Shown one piece after another: positions 10,336 to 18,850 of a stretch of 64,000 nucleotides of DNA (its first letter is position 1; each line of letters opens with the position of its first letter). The notes beneath the pieces are model-generated. The model saw only the letters and a program-made list of their open reading frames with translations, did no database searches and had not been told where the DNA came from. A program made the position numbers and the translations under genes. Source of the stretch: Marinobacter aromaticivorans (lineage in GTDB: Bacteria > Pseudomonadota > Gammaproteobacteria > Pseudomonadales > Oleiphilaceae); NCBI RefSeq assembly GCF_002806975.1, contig NZ_NIHD01000002.1:186001-250000 (forward strand). The letters run 5' to 3'.

Positions 10336-11346
10336 ATGGCTTTAAAACTCAATGTCGTCGATCAATCTCCGGTGCAGAGTCTGCCCGATGATAAATCGCC
10401 GGTGGCCATTACCATTGATCTGGCCCGCAATTGTGACCTGCTGGGCTACCATCGTTACTGGTTGGCCGAACATCATAACAGTGTCAATTTCGCCGGCCCT
10501 TGCCCGGAGATTCTGGTCAGCCATATCGCCAGTGTGACCAAACGTATCCGTGTTGGCAGCGGCGGAGTGATGCTGAGCCATTACAGCCCGTACAAAGTCG
10601 CTGAGCAGTTCAGTATGCTCGAAACCCTCTACCCGGGGCGTATAGACCTCGGGATTGGCCGAGCGCCGGGTGGCGATGAACTGGCCTCGCACGCCCTGGC
10701 CTATCCAATCCGGCCAGGTTCAGGAAACTACGCTGAACAAGCCTGGCTGTTGCAAGGGTTACTGCACAACACCCTGCCAGACGACCACCCTTACAAGGCT
10801 CTGCGGGTAATGCCGGGCCAGCCAGCCGCCCCGCAAACCTGGATGCTCGCCTCTGGCAGCGGCAGCAGCGGCCTGGCCGGGCAGCTCGGCATGAAAATGA
10901 CGCTGGCGTTGTTTATCAGCCCGGACCCCGCTCCACCCTGTGTCATTTCCGAGTACCAGCAGGCGTGGCGTGATGCCGGTCATACCGGCCAGCCGGAAGC
11001 CAACATCGCGGTCGCCGCCCTGTGTGCTGACAGCCGCGAAGAGGCAGAGTACCTGGCAGCTCCCTCGGCATACTGGAAAGTCAAAGCTTTCCGCCAGGGC
11101 ATCCGTGAAGTGGTGAAAAGCCCCGATGAAGCTCTGAGTTTGAAAGCGCGGTTAAGCCCGTCCGAGCAGGACTTCTTCGATGCGGTGCTGAATTCCATGG
11201 TGTTGGGTGCGGCGGAAGAGTGCGCTGAAAAAATCACCCGTATTGCGGATCAATATCAGTCGAATGAAGTCAGTGTGGTAACAGTCACTCATGACTACCA
11301 GCATCGCCTGGGCAGTTATGAACGGCTGGCTAGCGCCCTGCTCTGA
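10336..11346 (+). CDS. Luciferase-like (LLM) flavin-dependent oxidoreductase
   Basis: The 336-residue TIM-barrel protein matches the bacterial luciferase-like monooxygenase superfamily, most like the MsnO8 subgroup: LNVVDQSPV at the N-terminus, YWLAEHHN (about residues 43-50), GSGGVMLSHYSPYKVAEQF (about 72-90) and RIDLGIGRAPGGD. Such proteins use reduced FMN to oxidise small molecules; the substrate is not predictable. It sits inside the split phenol cluster but on the opposite strand, in an operon with the ABM protein. A shared strong hairpin separates it from the convergent channel gene. Confidence 0.87.
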   Translation: MALKLNVVDQSPVQSLPDDKSPVAITIDLARNCDLLGYHRYWLAEHHNSVNFAGPCPEILVSHIASVTKRIRVGSGGVMLSHYSPYKVAEQFSMLETLYPGRIDLGIGRAPGGDELASHALAYPIRPGSGNYAEQAWLLQGLLHNTLPDDHPYKALRVMPGQPAAPQTWMLASGSGSSGLAGQLGMKMTLALFISPDPAPPCVISEYQQAWRDAGHTGQPEANIAVAALCADSREEAEYLAAPSAYWKVKAFRQGIREVVKSPDEALSLKARLSPSEQDFFDAVLNSMVLGAAEECAEKITRIADQYQSNEVSVVTVTHDYQHRLGSYERLASALL

Positions 11347-11381
11347 GTTCCACTCTAATCCCTGCATTCTGCCAACGCAGA

Positions 11382-11414
11382 ATCAAGCTCTCGTCTATGC
11401 CCCGAGAGCTTGAT
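11382..11414. terminator. Bidirectional hairpin between convergent genes
   Basis: A perfect 12-base inverted repeat (ATCAAGCTCTCG and complement, 9-base loop) lies between the convergent stops of the LLM gene (11346) and the outer-membrane channel gene (11424). T-runs on both sides are weak, but position and stem strength fit a two-way terminator. Confidence 0.7.
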
Positions 11415-11423
11415 CCTTTGGGC

Positions 11424-12311
11424 TTAAAACACCTTGGTAAGGTGCAGACGCAACAAATCTCCTTCAGGACCGGCTTCATTGTTGTATTCTTGATAGTAAG
11501 CACCGTTCAGGCCCAGCCCGAGGTGCGGCCAGAAATAACCCACTTCAGCGCCCAGTGCATGCTTCTCGGCTTTATCGGCAGCCGTTCCTTTGCTGCGCTC
11601 CAGTTGCCAGGCTTCGTAACCCACCAAACCAACATTAAGCCCGCTGTCCAGGCGGTGACTCAGCGCCCATTCAACCAACCAGCTATCGCCCGGGGTAATG
11701 TCCGTGTCATCCTGCTCGGTCTTGATCTCGTAACGGGACAGTGCTGAAAACGACCAGCGTTTGTCCGCATCAAAATGCCAGGACCCTCCCAGAGTCAGCA
11801 TGGTGGTGCCATAGCCCTTGCCAATGGACGCGGGCTCCGTTGGCTCATAGCTTGCCGTATCAAACCAGTGACCCGCCGCAAACACCGCATCCCATTGCTG
11901 CCCGTGCCAGCCCAGCACAACGGGCCCGATGAAGATGTCACCAAGGCCACTATCACTATCCTTAACACCCAGCCCTCTGAAGTTCAGAGAGGTGTCCTGC
12001 AACGGGACAATGGCTTCCATGCCGTAGTTGGCACCCAAAAAGGTTTTATCGGTAATCCAGATAAACCGGTTCGCCAGCGCTGTCACTTCACCGGTATTCT
12101 TTCCGGGGGCTTTGTTGCCCTGGCCATCTCTCAGGTTGTCGATGTCGTAGTGCACCAGATAACCACGGTAATAAACGCCAGGCGGTGGCACAGCGGGCCC
12201 TCCTATGCCTTCCACGCCCGGCACATAATGTCCGTTGGCGGCCAGCGCAGGAGAGGAAAGTGGAGCGGCAGCGATCAGGCCCGCCAGAGTCAGAGCTTTT
12301 TTGTATTTCAT
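11424..12311 (-). CDS. Outer-membrane channel of the phenol_MetA_deg family
   Basis: The 295-residue protein begins with a clear signal peptide (KKALTLAGLIAAAPLSSPALA, cleavage near residue 24) and continues as alternating amphipathic strands ending in a C-terminal phenylalanine, typical of a beta-barrel. It resembles the SphA-like proteins often encoded in meta-pathway clusters and thought to help hydrophobic aromatics cross the outer membrane. I chose the ATG at 12311 because AAGGA lies seven bases upstream. It follows dmpI by 42 bases and is the last gene of the promoter-proximal block. Confidence 0.87.
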   Translation of the reverse strand: MKYKKALTLAGLIAAAPLSSPALAANGHYVPGVEGIGGPAVPPPGVYYRGYLVHYDIDNLRDGQGNKAPGKNTGEVTALANRFIWITDKTFLGANYGMEAIVPLQDTSLNFRGLGVKDSDSGLGDIFIGPVVLGWHGQQWDAVFAAGHWFDTASYEPTEPASIGKGYGTTMLTLGGSWHFDADKRWSFSALSRYEIKTEQDDTDITPGDSWLVEWALSHRLDSGLNVGLVGYEAWQLERSKGTAADKAEKHALGAEVGYFWPHLGLGLNGAYYQEYNNEAGPEGDLLRLHLTKVF

Positions 12312-12353
12312 CAATGTTTCCTTTTTTGTCATTATTGGTGTTTTCTTTTCGAA

Positions 12354-12545
12354 CTAGCGCCCGAGTTTTTTGGCGGACTGCCCCGCAATACCAAAGTGCT
12401 GTTTGGGCATCTCGGTGATCATCACCCGTATGCGCTCCACGGGGGCATCCAGGGAACGGGCCATGGCCTCGGTGACTTCCCGGATCAGGGTTTCTTTCTG
12501 CTCATCACTGCGGCCTTCAATGATATAAAGCTGTGCAATTGGCAT
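12354..12545 (-). CDS. dmpI: 4-oxalocrotonate tautomerase
   Basis: This 63-residue protein has the size and sequence of 4-oxalocrotonate tautomerase: catalytic Pro1 exposed after methionine removal ([12 protein letters not shown]), and the conserved arginines at R11 and R39 (residue numbers without Met). It converts the enol 2-hydroxymuconate to 4-oxalocrotonate, connecting DmpC to DmpH. A strong AAGGAG ribosome site precedes the ATG at 12545. In classical dmp operons dmpI is the last gene; here it directly follows dmpB with a 110-base gap that holds a hairpin. Confidence 0.95.
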   Translation of the reverse strand: MPIAQLYIIEGRSDEQKETLIREVTEAMARSLDAPVERIRVMITEMPKQHFGIAGQSAKKLGR

Positions 12546-12593
12546 AACCTCTCCTTATTCAGCGAAATTCGGCACCCAGGCCCAGCCCTTTTC

Positions 12594-12621
12594 AGGGACC
12601 GGTGACAGTGTCACCGGCCCT
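12594..12621 (-). repeat. Inverted repeat between dmpB and dmpI
   Basis: A nearly perfect hairpin (AGGG-CCGGTGACA with its complement, one bulged A) lies 35 bases past the dmpB stop. There is no T-tract behind it on the minus strand, so it may be an attenuator, an mRNA-stabilising end or a processing site that sets dmpI output below that of dmpB. Confidence 0.5.
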
Positions 12622-12655
12622 CCTTATAAAAGTGCCGCTTCGTATACCTGGTTAA

Positions 12656-13579
12656 TCAGGTCAATACCGACAGGAACCGCTCGTTCAGCGCACGGTCGTG
12701 GTAAAAAATGGCCTTGCCCAGCTCCTCGGCATCCCAGGTCACCGGCTCGTGATCCGGGTAGTGGTAATCGCCACCGGCGAACACTTCGTTCCGGTTGCCG
12801 GACGGATCAAAGAAGTAGATGGTCTGACCATGGGTGAGACCGTGGCGGGTCGGGCCGATATCGATGGAGGTGTCGGTCATGGACAGCAGGTCCGCCGCCT
12901 TGAGTACATCCTGCCAGGTCTCCAGGAAGAAGGAGGCATGATGGAATTTGGCCGGCTCTTCATGATGAATAAAGGCCACGTCATGAGCTTTCATGCTGGC
13001 AGTCAGGAATTGCGCAACCCGCTTGCCGTCCGGCGCAATTACCTGCTCGGCCAAATCAAAACCGAGCACCTCACGGAACAGGTCCAGAGTTTCATCCAGG
13101 TTCGGTCCGTAGAGCAGGCAATGGTCAAAGCGCGTTGCTTTCATGCCTTCAAGGCCCATCGGCCATGCCTCCGGGTTATGGTTGCCAACACCCCATTTGC
13201 CGGTCTGCTTTTTGGTAGCAAAGATCTCGAACGCGTGCCCGGTAGGTGCCACAAACCGCACACGACGGCCGCAATCCTTGAGCTCACCCTCGGGAATATC
13301 CTCAACCTCGCAACCAAACTCGACGAGCTCGCCGCGCAACTGGTCAACCACTTCCTCGCTCAGACATTTGAAGCCCATGAAGTCCATGCCAGGCTCATCC
13401 GCTTCCCGCAGCACAACCGAGAACTTGTCCACTTCCGTCCAGCCTTTCAGGTACACACGGCCCTGGTCATCACGGTCCATCTCGATCAGACCCAGAAGGT
13501 CTTTATAGTGTTTGACGGCTTCATCCATATCGAGAACTCGGATCTGGACGTGGCCGGGACGCATTACACCCTTTTTCAT
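12656..13579 (-). CDS. dmpB: Catechol 2,3-dioxygenase
   Basis: The 307-residue extradiol dioxygenase cleaves catechol next to the hydroxyls to give 2-hydroxymuconic semialdehyde. Its length equals XylE/DmpB, and the three iron ligands fall at exactly the same positions as in those enzymes: H153 (FDHCLLYG), H214 (KFHHASF) and E265 ([10 protein letters not shown]). I placed the start at the ATG at 13579 ([10 protein letters not shown], with GAGGT upstream); an in-frame codon at 13666 would add an unconserved 29-residue extension overlapping dmpQ. It lies ten bases after dmpQ, whose product reactivates this oxygen-sensitive enzyme. Confidence 0.97.
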   Translation of the reverse strand: MKKGVMRPGHVQIRVLDMDEAVKHYKDLLGLIEMDRDDQGRVYLKGWTEVDKFSVVLREADEPGMDFMGFKCLSEEVVDQLRGELVEFGCEVEDIPEGELKDCGRRVRFVAPTGHAFEIFATKKQTGKWGVGNHNPEAWPMGLEGMKATRFDHCLLYGPNLDETLDLFREVLGFDLAEQVIAPDGKRVAQFLTASMKAHDVAFIHHEEPAKFHHASFFLETWQDVLKAADLLSMTDTSIDIGPTRHGLTHGQTIYFFDPSGNRNEVFAGGDYHYPDHEPVTWDAEELGKAIFYHDRALNERFLSVLT

Positions 13580-13589
13580 GATAGTTACC

Positions 13590-13934
13590 TCATTGCTCTT
13601 GTTGTTGTGTGCTCGTTGTAGTTTGTTCGCTCGCAAGCGTGACCGCGGTTTGCGGTCGACATTCAATAACCAGATTGGTCAACGGGTAGATGCGACAGGC
13701 CAGCACCTCACCCTGCTCAAGGGCTTCCGGGGGCACGTGTACCCGGCTCATCTTTCCACATTCGTAATCGCCATTAAGCACGGTGACCTTGCAGAAGCCA
13801 CAACCGCCGCCCCTGCATCCTACCGGTACACACTTCAGCCCCTGTTGCTCCATGGCCTTGAGAACGCTCTGACCGGCCTTGCAGCGAAACGACTGGCCGC
13901 TGCACTGCTCGGTGATCTGAAAGGACTCGCCCAT
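13590..13934 (-). CDS. dmpQ: Chloroplast-type ferredoxin for catechol dioxygenase reactivation
   Basis: This 114-residue plant-type [2Fe-2S] ferredoxin has the expected cysteine spacing: C40, C45 and C48 ([11 protein letters not shown]) and C80 (VLACRIY). In DmpQ/XylT systems it reduces the active-site iron of catechol 2,3-dioxygenase when that enzyme is inactivated by substituted catechols. It lies between dmpP and dmpB, 12 and 10 bases from its neighbours. The C-terminal tail rich in Thr and Gln ([10 protein letters not shown]) is low complexity and probably disordered. Confidence 0.93.
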   Translation of the reverse strand: MGESFQITEQCSGQSFRCKAGQSVLKAMEQQGLKCVPVGCRGGGCGFCKVTVLNGDYECGKMSRVHVPPEALEQGEVLACRIYPLTNLVIECRPQTAVTLASEQTTTSTQQQEQ

Positions 13935-13946
13935 GGCTCGGTCCCC

Positions 13947-15008
13947 TCAGATCTTTTTGAACAATGCGGAGCGCTGCGCATCTTCCGCTCCGTCAGCCGC
14001 TGTCAGGAATTTCTCCATGAAAATATCCCGTTCAAACAGGCGCCCCTGCATGAGAGCGGTAATGGCTGCATCAATCATTGGAGGGGGGCCACAGAGATAG
14101 GCTTTCCGCCCGGAAAAACGGCCATCGAAATGCGCTTTGGCGGCATCGTGAACGTACCCCTTGAAGCCCTGCCAGCCTGCATCTTCTTCTGCCTGGCTTA
14201 GCGCCGGTACATAGATGAAGTTGTCATGGTCACGGGCCAGGCCTTCGAACAGCTCGCGGTTGTAGAGTTCTTCCACATTGCGAGCGCCCTGAAAGAGCAC
14301 GATCTGGCGGTCATCTCCCTGCTCAAGCAGGTCCAGAATCATGCACTGGGGGCTCGAAAGCCCGGAGCCGCCCGCAATAAAGATGAGATCACCCGGTTGC
14401 GAACTGCGCACAAAAAACTGCCCGTAAGGTCCTGACAGATTCAGTGTGTCGCCTTCTTTCAACTGCTGGTGAATGTAGGTTGTTGCTGCGCCCCCTTCCA
14501 CCAGGCGCACATGCAGCTCCACTTCGTCTGCACGGCTCGGGGGGTTAGCCAGCGAGAAGGCCCTGGGGCCTTCAACTCCAGGCAACTCAATATTGATGTA
14601 CTGGCCTGCCTGAAACGTCATTCCACGGTCGAGTTTGAGGTGTATACCCTTGATGGTTGGAGACAGATCGACAATTTGGGTGACGGTTGCCTGATAATCC
14701 TCAACCGGATAGCCCTCGAAGTCCTCGTCTACATCTATGTCCGCCTCGATGGTGACGTCACTTTCGAGGGTGGCGCAGCAGGCCAGCACCTTGCCTTCAT
14801 CACGCTCGCTGTCCATCAGTGCAAACGGAGATGCCTCGCCTATATCCACATCGCCTTCGAGCACCTGCACCTTGCAAGTCGCACAGGTTCCGTGGCCACA
14901 GGCAAACGGCAACCACACGCCATTACGAAGCGCGGCCTGCAGGATGGTCTGTCCATCTTCCACTTCTATCTGTTCGCCAATCGGCTCGATGGTAACGGTA
15001 TAGCTCAT
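13947..15008 (-). CDS. dmpP: Phenol hydroxylase reductase component P5
   Basis: The 353-residue flavoprotein passes electrons from NADH through FAD and a [2Fe-2S] centre to the hydroxylase. The N-terminal ferredoxin domain has C37, C42, C45 (ACGHGTCATC) and C77 or C78. The FAD-binding motif RAFSLANPP lies near residue 150, and the NAD-binding CGPPPMI near 310. Length is identical to DmpP. I chose the ATG at 15008; the GTG at 15011 adds one residue. It follows dmpO by ten bases in the usual K-L-M-N-O-P order. Confidence 0.96.
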   Translation of the reverse strand: MSYTVTIEPIGEQIEVEDGQTILQAALRNGVWLPFACGHGTCATCKVQVLEGDVDIGEASPFALMDSERDEGKVLACCATLESDVTIEADIDVDEDFEGYPVEDYQATVTQIVDLSPTIKGIHLKLDRGMTFQAGQYINIELPGVEGPRAFSLANPPSRADEVELHVRLVEGGAATTYIHQQLKEGDTLNLSGPYGQFFVRSSQPGDLIFIAGGSGLSSPQCMILDLLEQGDDRQIVLFQGARNVEELYNRELFEGLARDHDNFIYVPALSQAEEDAGWQGFKGYVHDAAKAHFDGRFSGRKAYLCGPPPMIDAAITALMQGRLFERDIFMEKFLTAADGAEDAQRSALFKKI

Positions 15009-15018
15009 CACTCAGCCC

Positions 15019-15378
15019 TCAGGATGCAGAACCCTGGATACCTTCCAGGCCCGGCGTGGTTACGGTCAGCATGCTCTTATGGTCAATGCCGTTATCGATC
15101 AGTGTGGCTGCCGGGTCCGGGGTAAAGGCTTCATCGTTAAGAAGCCACTGGGCATTCAGGAAATCCGCTTTTTCAGAATCCGGATGCCCCGCAACCGCAG
15201 GCTTGAGCAGCTCGTCCACAAAAGCACCGAAGGTCATATCCGGCGCAACCAGTAAGGCGAAGGGTGCGCAGAACATCAGATGCTTGGGCCAGTAGACATA
15301 AAGCAGCTGCATGCCGTTGAAATTCTCGACGCGGTCTTTGGGTTCAGCGTGATACTCGGAAATCGCGTTAACACTCAT
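15019..15378 (-). CDS. dmpO: Phenol hydroxylase component P4
   Basis: This 119-residue subunit is part of the (alpha-beta-gamma)2 hydroxylase core and matches DmpO in length and in the central motif YWPKHLMFCAPFAL (about residues 29-42). The gamma subunit supports assembly of the di-iron enzyme. The ATG at 15378 has a near-ideal AAGGAG ribosome site; an in-frame codon at 15426 would overlap the region after dmpN and is not conserved. It lies 65 bases from dmpN and 10 from dmpP. Confidence 0.95.
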   Translation of the reverse strand: MSVNAISEYHAEPKDRVENFNGMQLLYVYWPKHLMFCAPFALLVAPDMTFGAFVDELLKPAVAGHPDSEKADFLNAQWLLNDEAFTPDPAATLIDNGIDHKSMLTVTTPGLEGIQGSAS

Positions 15379-15443
15379 GGTGCACTCCTTTTTTGTTTTG
15401 AAGGCCCGCCCCGGCTGGCAGCGCACAAGGCGGGCAAATCAGA

Positions 15444-16988
15444 TCAGGCAGCGGACTTTTTCTCGCTGTTTGATTTCAAGGGCTTCAGGCCTTTGATATC
15501 CAGCCAGCGCTGGTGATCGGGCGAGCCGTGGTATTCCATGTTGTCGACGCCAGGATTGATGTGGTAGTACTTCTCAACCACTGTTGCGACATCCGCACCA
15601 CCGCAGTTGCCCTGGTAAATCTGGTGCACGGGCAGCCACGCCTGGATGTACTTCTCGGGCTCGTTCTTGAAGATGTCGCAGCAACCGTCGGAGCAGAAGT
15701 GGTAACGCTCACCTTCGTGCTTGATCTGGCGATGACTGAACACGGTCGGGTCGTCTTTTTCCGTAAAGATGACCGGTATCTGGCACACCTGGCAGAGCTG
15801 GGGAAGCGTGTTGTTATAGAAACGACGCCCCTCTTTATGCTCTTTATCCCAGTGCTCGAAGCGGGCGCGATAGTACTTGTCGAAAGTCTCCGGATACTTT
15901 TCGGACAGCCAGGCCATCTCTTCTTCTTCCGGCATCCAGGTATGGAAGTTGGTTGCCTGGCTGTACTGGTAGAATGTGCTCCAGGCCTGGTGGCTGACGT
16001 GATTTTTGGCAGCGTTGGCAACATCCTGATACTTGGGCGGGCGAATACCATAGCGCTCGAGATCCTTGAACAGGGCTCCGCCGTTCTGCTCGTAGTAAAC
16101 TTCCCACGCCTCAGCCCAGGACATCACCTTGTTCGGCAGCATGTAGTCCATCATCATCCCTACCAGACTCAGCAGGCGGAAACCGCGCCAGAACCACTTG
16201 TCGATCCAGCGCTGAATGATGGGCACGTTGTCCTCGTGCTGCTCAAGGATGAACTTGATGACTTCAAGGCCAAGCGTCATGTGGCGGGCTTCATCCGACT
16301 GCGCAGAGAACCCGAAAGTGACGGTTGCCATATCGCCGTTATAGGCGGCGCCAGACATAAAGGGCACAAACAACAAGTTAGTCAGCACGTATTCAAACGA
16401 GAACGAGATGGCTGTCAGGAACTCGAACGGACCCGCAGAACGCGCGTCGTCAAAGAACGATTTGGGAACCGAGAGGAACCAGATCCTGTCATGCTGGTGC
16501 GCCGCGTCGTGCAAGCCATTGAAGTGCTTGTTGTAATGACTCATCGCGTGTTGCTGGGTCTGAGAGTGGCGCAACTCGTCAATGGCCTGCATCTGGCAGG
16601 CTACCCGTGCACCGGCTCCGCTGAACTGACGTCCAACCCGCGCATACCCCTGAAATGCCGCATATTCAAGCGGTGACACGCCGGAAAGGAACAACTTCAG
16701 CGAGTTAACGTAACGGGCGTCGGAAATGTTCTGGTGGCCGTTGTTCTGGGCAAAGGCATCAAAGATCGCATAAAGCTTCTTTTCTTTCTCGGCCTGGTAT
16801 TTCCAGTAGGCATCCATAGTCAGGCGGAACGGGTCTTCCCACTGGGACCAGTCGGTAATCTTGATGCCTTCAAAGCGCTCATCCGGGTAAATATCTTCTT
16901 TTTTCTGGTACGTGGGCTCCCAGGCCATATCACGTGTGAGGTACTGGTATTTGTCTTTAAGATTCAGCTTCTTGTTCTTGATAGCCAT
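15444..16988 (-). CDS. dmpN: Phenol hydroxylase large subunit P3 (di-iron oxygenase)
   Basis: The 514-residue alpha subunit contains the carboxylate-bridged di-iron site that inserts oxygen ortho to the phenol hydroxyl, forming catechol. Visible ligands are E108 (LEYAAFQ), E138 and H141 (DELRH), E199 (FSFEYVL), and E233 and H236 (DEARH), which match the bacterial multicomponent monooxygenase pattern. Near the C-terminus a cysteine-rich region (CQVCQIPVIF, then CSDGCCDIF, about residues 410-445) is the YHS-like element of this subfamily. I chose the ATG at 16988, with GGGAG upstream. Length is close to DmpN (517). Confidence 0.97.
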   Translation of the reverse strand: MAIKNKKLNLKDKYQYLTRDMAWEPTYQKKEDIYPDERFEGIKITDWSQWEDPFRLTMDAYWKYQAEKEKKLYAIFDAFAQNNGHQNISDARYVNSLKLFLSGVSPLEYAAFQGYARVGRQFSGAGARVACQMQAIDELRHSQTQQHAMSHYNKHFNGLHDAAHQHDRIWFLSVPKSFFDDARSAGPFEFLTAISFSFEYVLTNLLFVPFMSGAAYNGDMATVTFGFSAQSDEARHMTLGLEVIKFILEQHEDNVPIIQRWIDKWFWRGFRLLSLVGMMMDYMLPNKVMSWAEAWEVYYEQNGGALFKDLERYGIRPPKYQDVANAAKNHVSHQAWSTFYQYSQATNFHTWMPEEEEMAWLSEKYPETFDKYYRARFEHWDKEHKEGRRFYNNTLPQLCQVCQIPVIFTEKDDPTVFSHRQIKHEGERYHFCSDGCCDIFKNEPEKYIQAWLPVHQIYQGNCGGADVATVVEKYYHINPGVDNMEYHGSPDHQRWLDIKGLKPLKSNSEKKSAA

Positions 16989-17002
16989 GTTGGATCTCCC
17001 AA

Positions 17003-17272
17003 TCAGTTCCACTGAAGAATGAAGTGGTCATCGTCTTCGTCGACATTGCCGCCAATACTGATCACATCAATCAGCATTTCCTGGACATCCCATTCGCGCC
17101 CGAGTGTTTCTTCCATGGTTTCCCGGTTGATAACGAGGCGCTTTTCGGCCTCAATCCTGATCATGGCCGGTTGATACTGAACTTCGGCCTCGGGGTTGTC
17201 CTGCATAACCGCGTCCACCAGGTAGCGGGCGTTGTCGTTATCCTGAAATGCAATGAATACTTTCTGGCTCAT
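17003..17272 (-). CDS. dmpM: Phenol hydroxylase effector component P2
   Basis: This 89-residue cofactor-free coupling protein (MmoB/DmpM family) binds the hydroxylase and is needed for turnover. It shows the family fold signature VFIAFQDNDNARYLVDAV at the N-terminus and the LGREWDVQEML region (about residues 58-68). Its length matches DmpM (90). Its start overlaps the dmpL stop by four bases (ATGA), so the two are translationally coupled. Confidence 0.95.
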   Translation of the reverse strand: MSQKVFIAFQDNDNARYLVDAVMQDNPEAEVQYQPAMIRIEAEKRLVINRETMEETLGREWDVQEMLIDVISIGGNVDEDDDHFILQWN

Positions 17273-18270
17273 GCCTGGACTCCTGTGCTCTCAAGGCCTG
17301 CTTTTTTCAGCCGGGCGGAAAGCTCAGCACGGGTTTCATCCAGGGCGTCCAGGCCAGTAGTAGCCTGGGCAATGGGCTTCAGAGCTTCATAGGCTCGTGG
17401 TTCCCACTGCGTGACCCAGCTCTGGAGCTGTTCACGGTTGCCGTCGCTTTCACCTGCAACGGTCTTGATCATGGCGTTGGTCCAACGCTGGGATTCCTTG
17501 AACCAGTCACGCTGGAACTCGGTGAGCAGAGACACATCCTCGGCCCCCTGTTCGCCCAGCCAGGCATCCATTCTTTCGTAAACCAGCGGATACATGAGAC
17601 CGTCCAGAAGAAGGTTCTGTACAAGCGAGAGCTCGAACCAGTCATCAATCACCAGCATGTCTTCAACCAGCTTGCGCATGGGTTGCCAGAGCTCGTCATC
17701 CATCCAGAAGGTTTTGGATTCATCAAGCGCCTTGCCCGTGCTGCCGTCCAGCAACAAAGCAATACGGGAGAGGTACTGGCCGATTCCCAGGCGGTCGGTA
17801 GCGGCGAACATGTGCATCTGGGCAACGGTGGTCGCAATCGCATCACCGGCAATCTTGCTGTTGTTCATGTTGGCTCCCAGCTCAACATGGCGCAGAGGCA
17901 CTAACAGGCGCAGGATCTGATGCTGGGTTTCCTCGGGCAGGCGGGTCAGCAGGTTACGCTTGTCACAGAACGCGAAATTGCTCTCTGCAGCCTCCTGCAT
18001 TTTCGCCCGGTTGCCGACATAGGCGCCGTAAAAAAACTGGCGTGGATCGGTCACTGCGTACCAGTCTTCCATGCGAATGGCGGTGCGGCTGGGGTCGTTC
18101 AGGGTGCGCTTCGGGTCCCACAGCGGTCGATAGTGAAAGTTGGTTTTAGCTTCGATATCAAAGCTGGCTTCCTGATAGCGGGTTGCCGGCTTGTCGCCAA
18201 ATCGACGTGCAATCGCCGAATAGGTGTTGCGAATGGGTTCCACCGAAGTGGTTTTTATCTCAATAGTCAT
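17269..18270 (-). CDS. dmpL: Phenol hydroxylase component P1 (beta subunit)
   Basis: The 333-residue beta subunit has the ferritin-like helical fold of the hydroxylase but lacks the di-iron ligands. It is structural, pairing with DmpN. Resemblance to DmpL runs throughout, for example PLWDPKRTL near residue 50 and DPRQFFYGAYVGNR near 80. I placed the start at the ATG at 18270 (MTIEIKTT, with AGGG upstream); a longer frame to 18360 would overlap dmpK and adds a charged, unconserved stretch. It ends with a four-base overlap with dmpM. Confidence 0.96.
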   Translation of the reverse strand: MTIEIKTTSVEPIRNTYSAIARRFGDKPATRYQEASFDIEAKTNFHYRPLWDPKRTLNDPSRTAIRMEDWYAVTDPRQFFYGAYVGNRAKMQEAAESNFAFCDKRNLLTRLPEETQHQILRLLVPLRHVELGANMNNSKIAGDAIATTVAQMHMFAATDRLGIGQYLSRIALLLDGSTGKALDESKTFWMDDELWQPMRKLVEDMLVIDDWFELSLVQNLLLDGLMYPLVYERMDAWLGEQGAEDVSLLTEFQRDWFKESQRWTNAMIKTVAGESDGNREQLQSWVTQWEPRAYEALKPIAQATTGLDALDETRAELSARLKKAGLESTGVQA

Positions 18271-18329
18271 ATCTGCCCTACCATCGTTGTTTTTGTGAGG
18301 TGGATGTTGGCGCTGGTGATTATCAGCTT

Positions 18330-18581
18330 CTAGCGGTGGCCTTTTTCTCCGAAACGCCACTTGATCATGTCTTCGTCAATCTGGCGGATCATGTCGGAAT
18401 CCATGTGCACTACATTGTTGTGCTCACAGAAGACCTTGAAGGCGTCCCGGGGCAGCACCAGCTCGACAAAGAGTTCGGGATAGCCGATCGCAAAATCGAA
18501 CTCCACGAACTTGTCCTCCGGTGCGCTGCGAACGCGGATATAGCGGGTGTATTCGTTAAAGGTCTTTATTCGCTGTTCCAT
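18330..18581 (-). CDS. dmpK: Phenol hydroxylase assembly component P0
   Basis: This 83-residue protein matches DmpK/PhhK (phenol hydroxylase subunit P0), which in Pseudomonas is needed in vivo for assembly of active hydroxylase, possibly by helping iron insertion, but not for in vitro turnover. Characteristic stretches are RYIRVRSAPEDKFVEFDF and WRFGEKG at the C-terminus. The ATG at 18581 follows GGGG by six bases. It is the first gene of the operon; the sigma-54 promoter lies about 45 bases upstream. Confidence 0.93.
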   Translation of the reverse strand: MEQRIKTFNEYTRYIRVRSAPEDKFVEFDFAIGYPELFVELVLPRDAFKVFCEHNNVVHMDSDMIRQIDEDMIKWRFGEKGHR

Positions 18582-18622
18582 GGTTGACCCCGTTGTGGTT
18601 GTTATTGGCTGGAAAGACAGGA

Positions 18623-18637
18623 GCAACGGCTGTGCCA
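18623..18637 (-). promoter_or_regulatory. Sigma-54 promoter (-24/-12) of the phenol operon
   Basis: On the minus strand the sequence reads TGGCAC-AGCCG-TTGC, a full match to the sigma-54 consensus with the invariant GG and GC ten bases apart. It lies about 45 bases before the dmpK start, giving an untranslated leader of about 30 bases. A sigma-54-dependent activator (DmpR type) is encoded divergently, and its candidate binding sites lie 120-170 bases upstream, as in the Po promoter of the pVI150 dmp operon. Confidence 0.9.
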
Positions 18638-18758
18638 CAATTTTCTGAGCACCGCCACAATTATCTTCAAGACATTGCGTTTATTCGTTTTTTTGAACAA
18701 ACAAGGCTGATCAAGAACTCCTGGGCCGGCTTTTAGTCTTGAGATTAATCAGGAAAAT

Positions 18759-18804
18759 TTGATCATTTGATGAAACGCAAAAATTGATGTGAGCAATTGC
18801 TGAA
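18759..18804. promoter_or_regulatory. Pair of DmpR-type upstream activating sequences
   Basis: Two inverted repeats, TTGATCATTTGATGAA (18759-18774) and TGAGCAATTGCTGAA (18790-18804), resemble the known XylR/DmpR family site TTGATCAATTGATCAA. Their centres are about 30 bases apart, close to three helical turns, matching the paired UAS layout that lets activator hexamers form. They lie between the divergent dmpK and dmpR genes. Confidence 0.75.
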
Positions 18805-18850
18805 ACACCTGGAGCTGGCTACGACTTTTCGGGTGTTTTTTATCATTTGG

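Noticed and set aside
15513..16676. Open frame of 387 codons antisense to dmpN
   Set aside because: dmpN carries all di-iron ligands; the antisense frame is a shadow.
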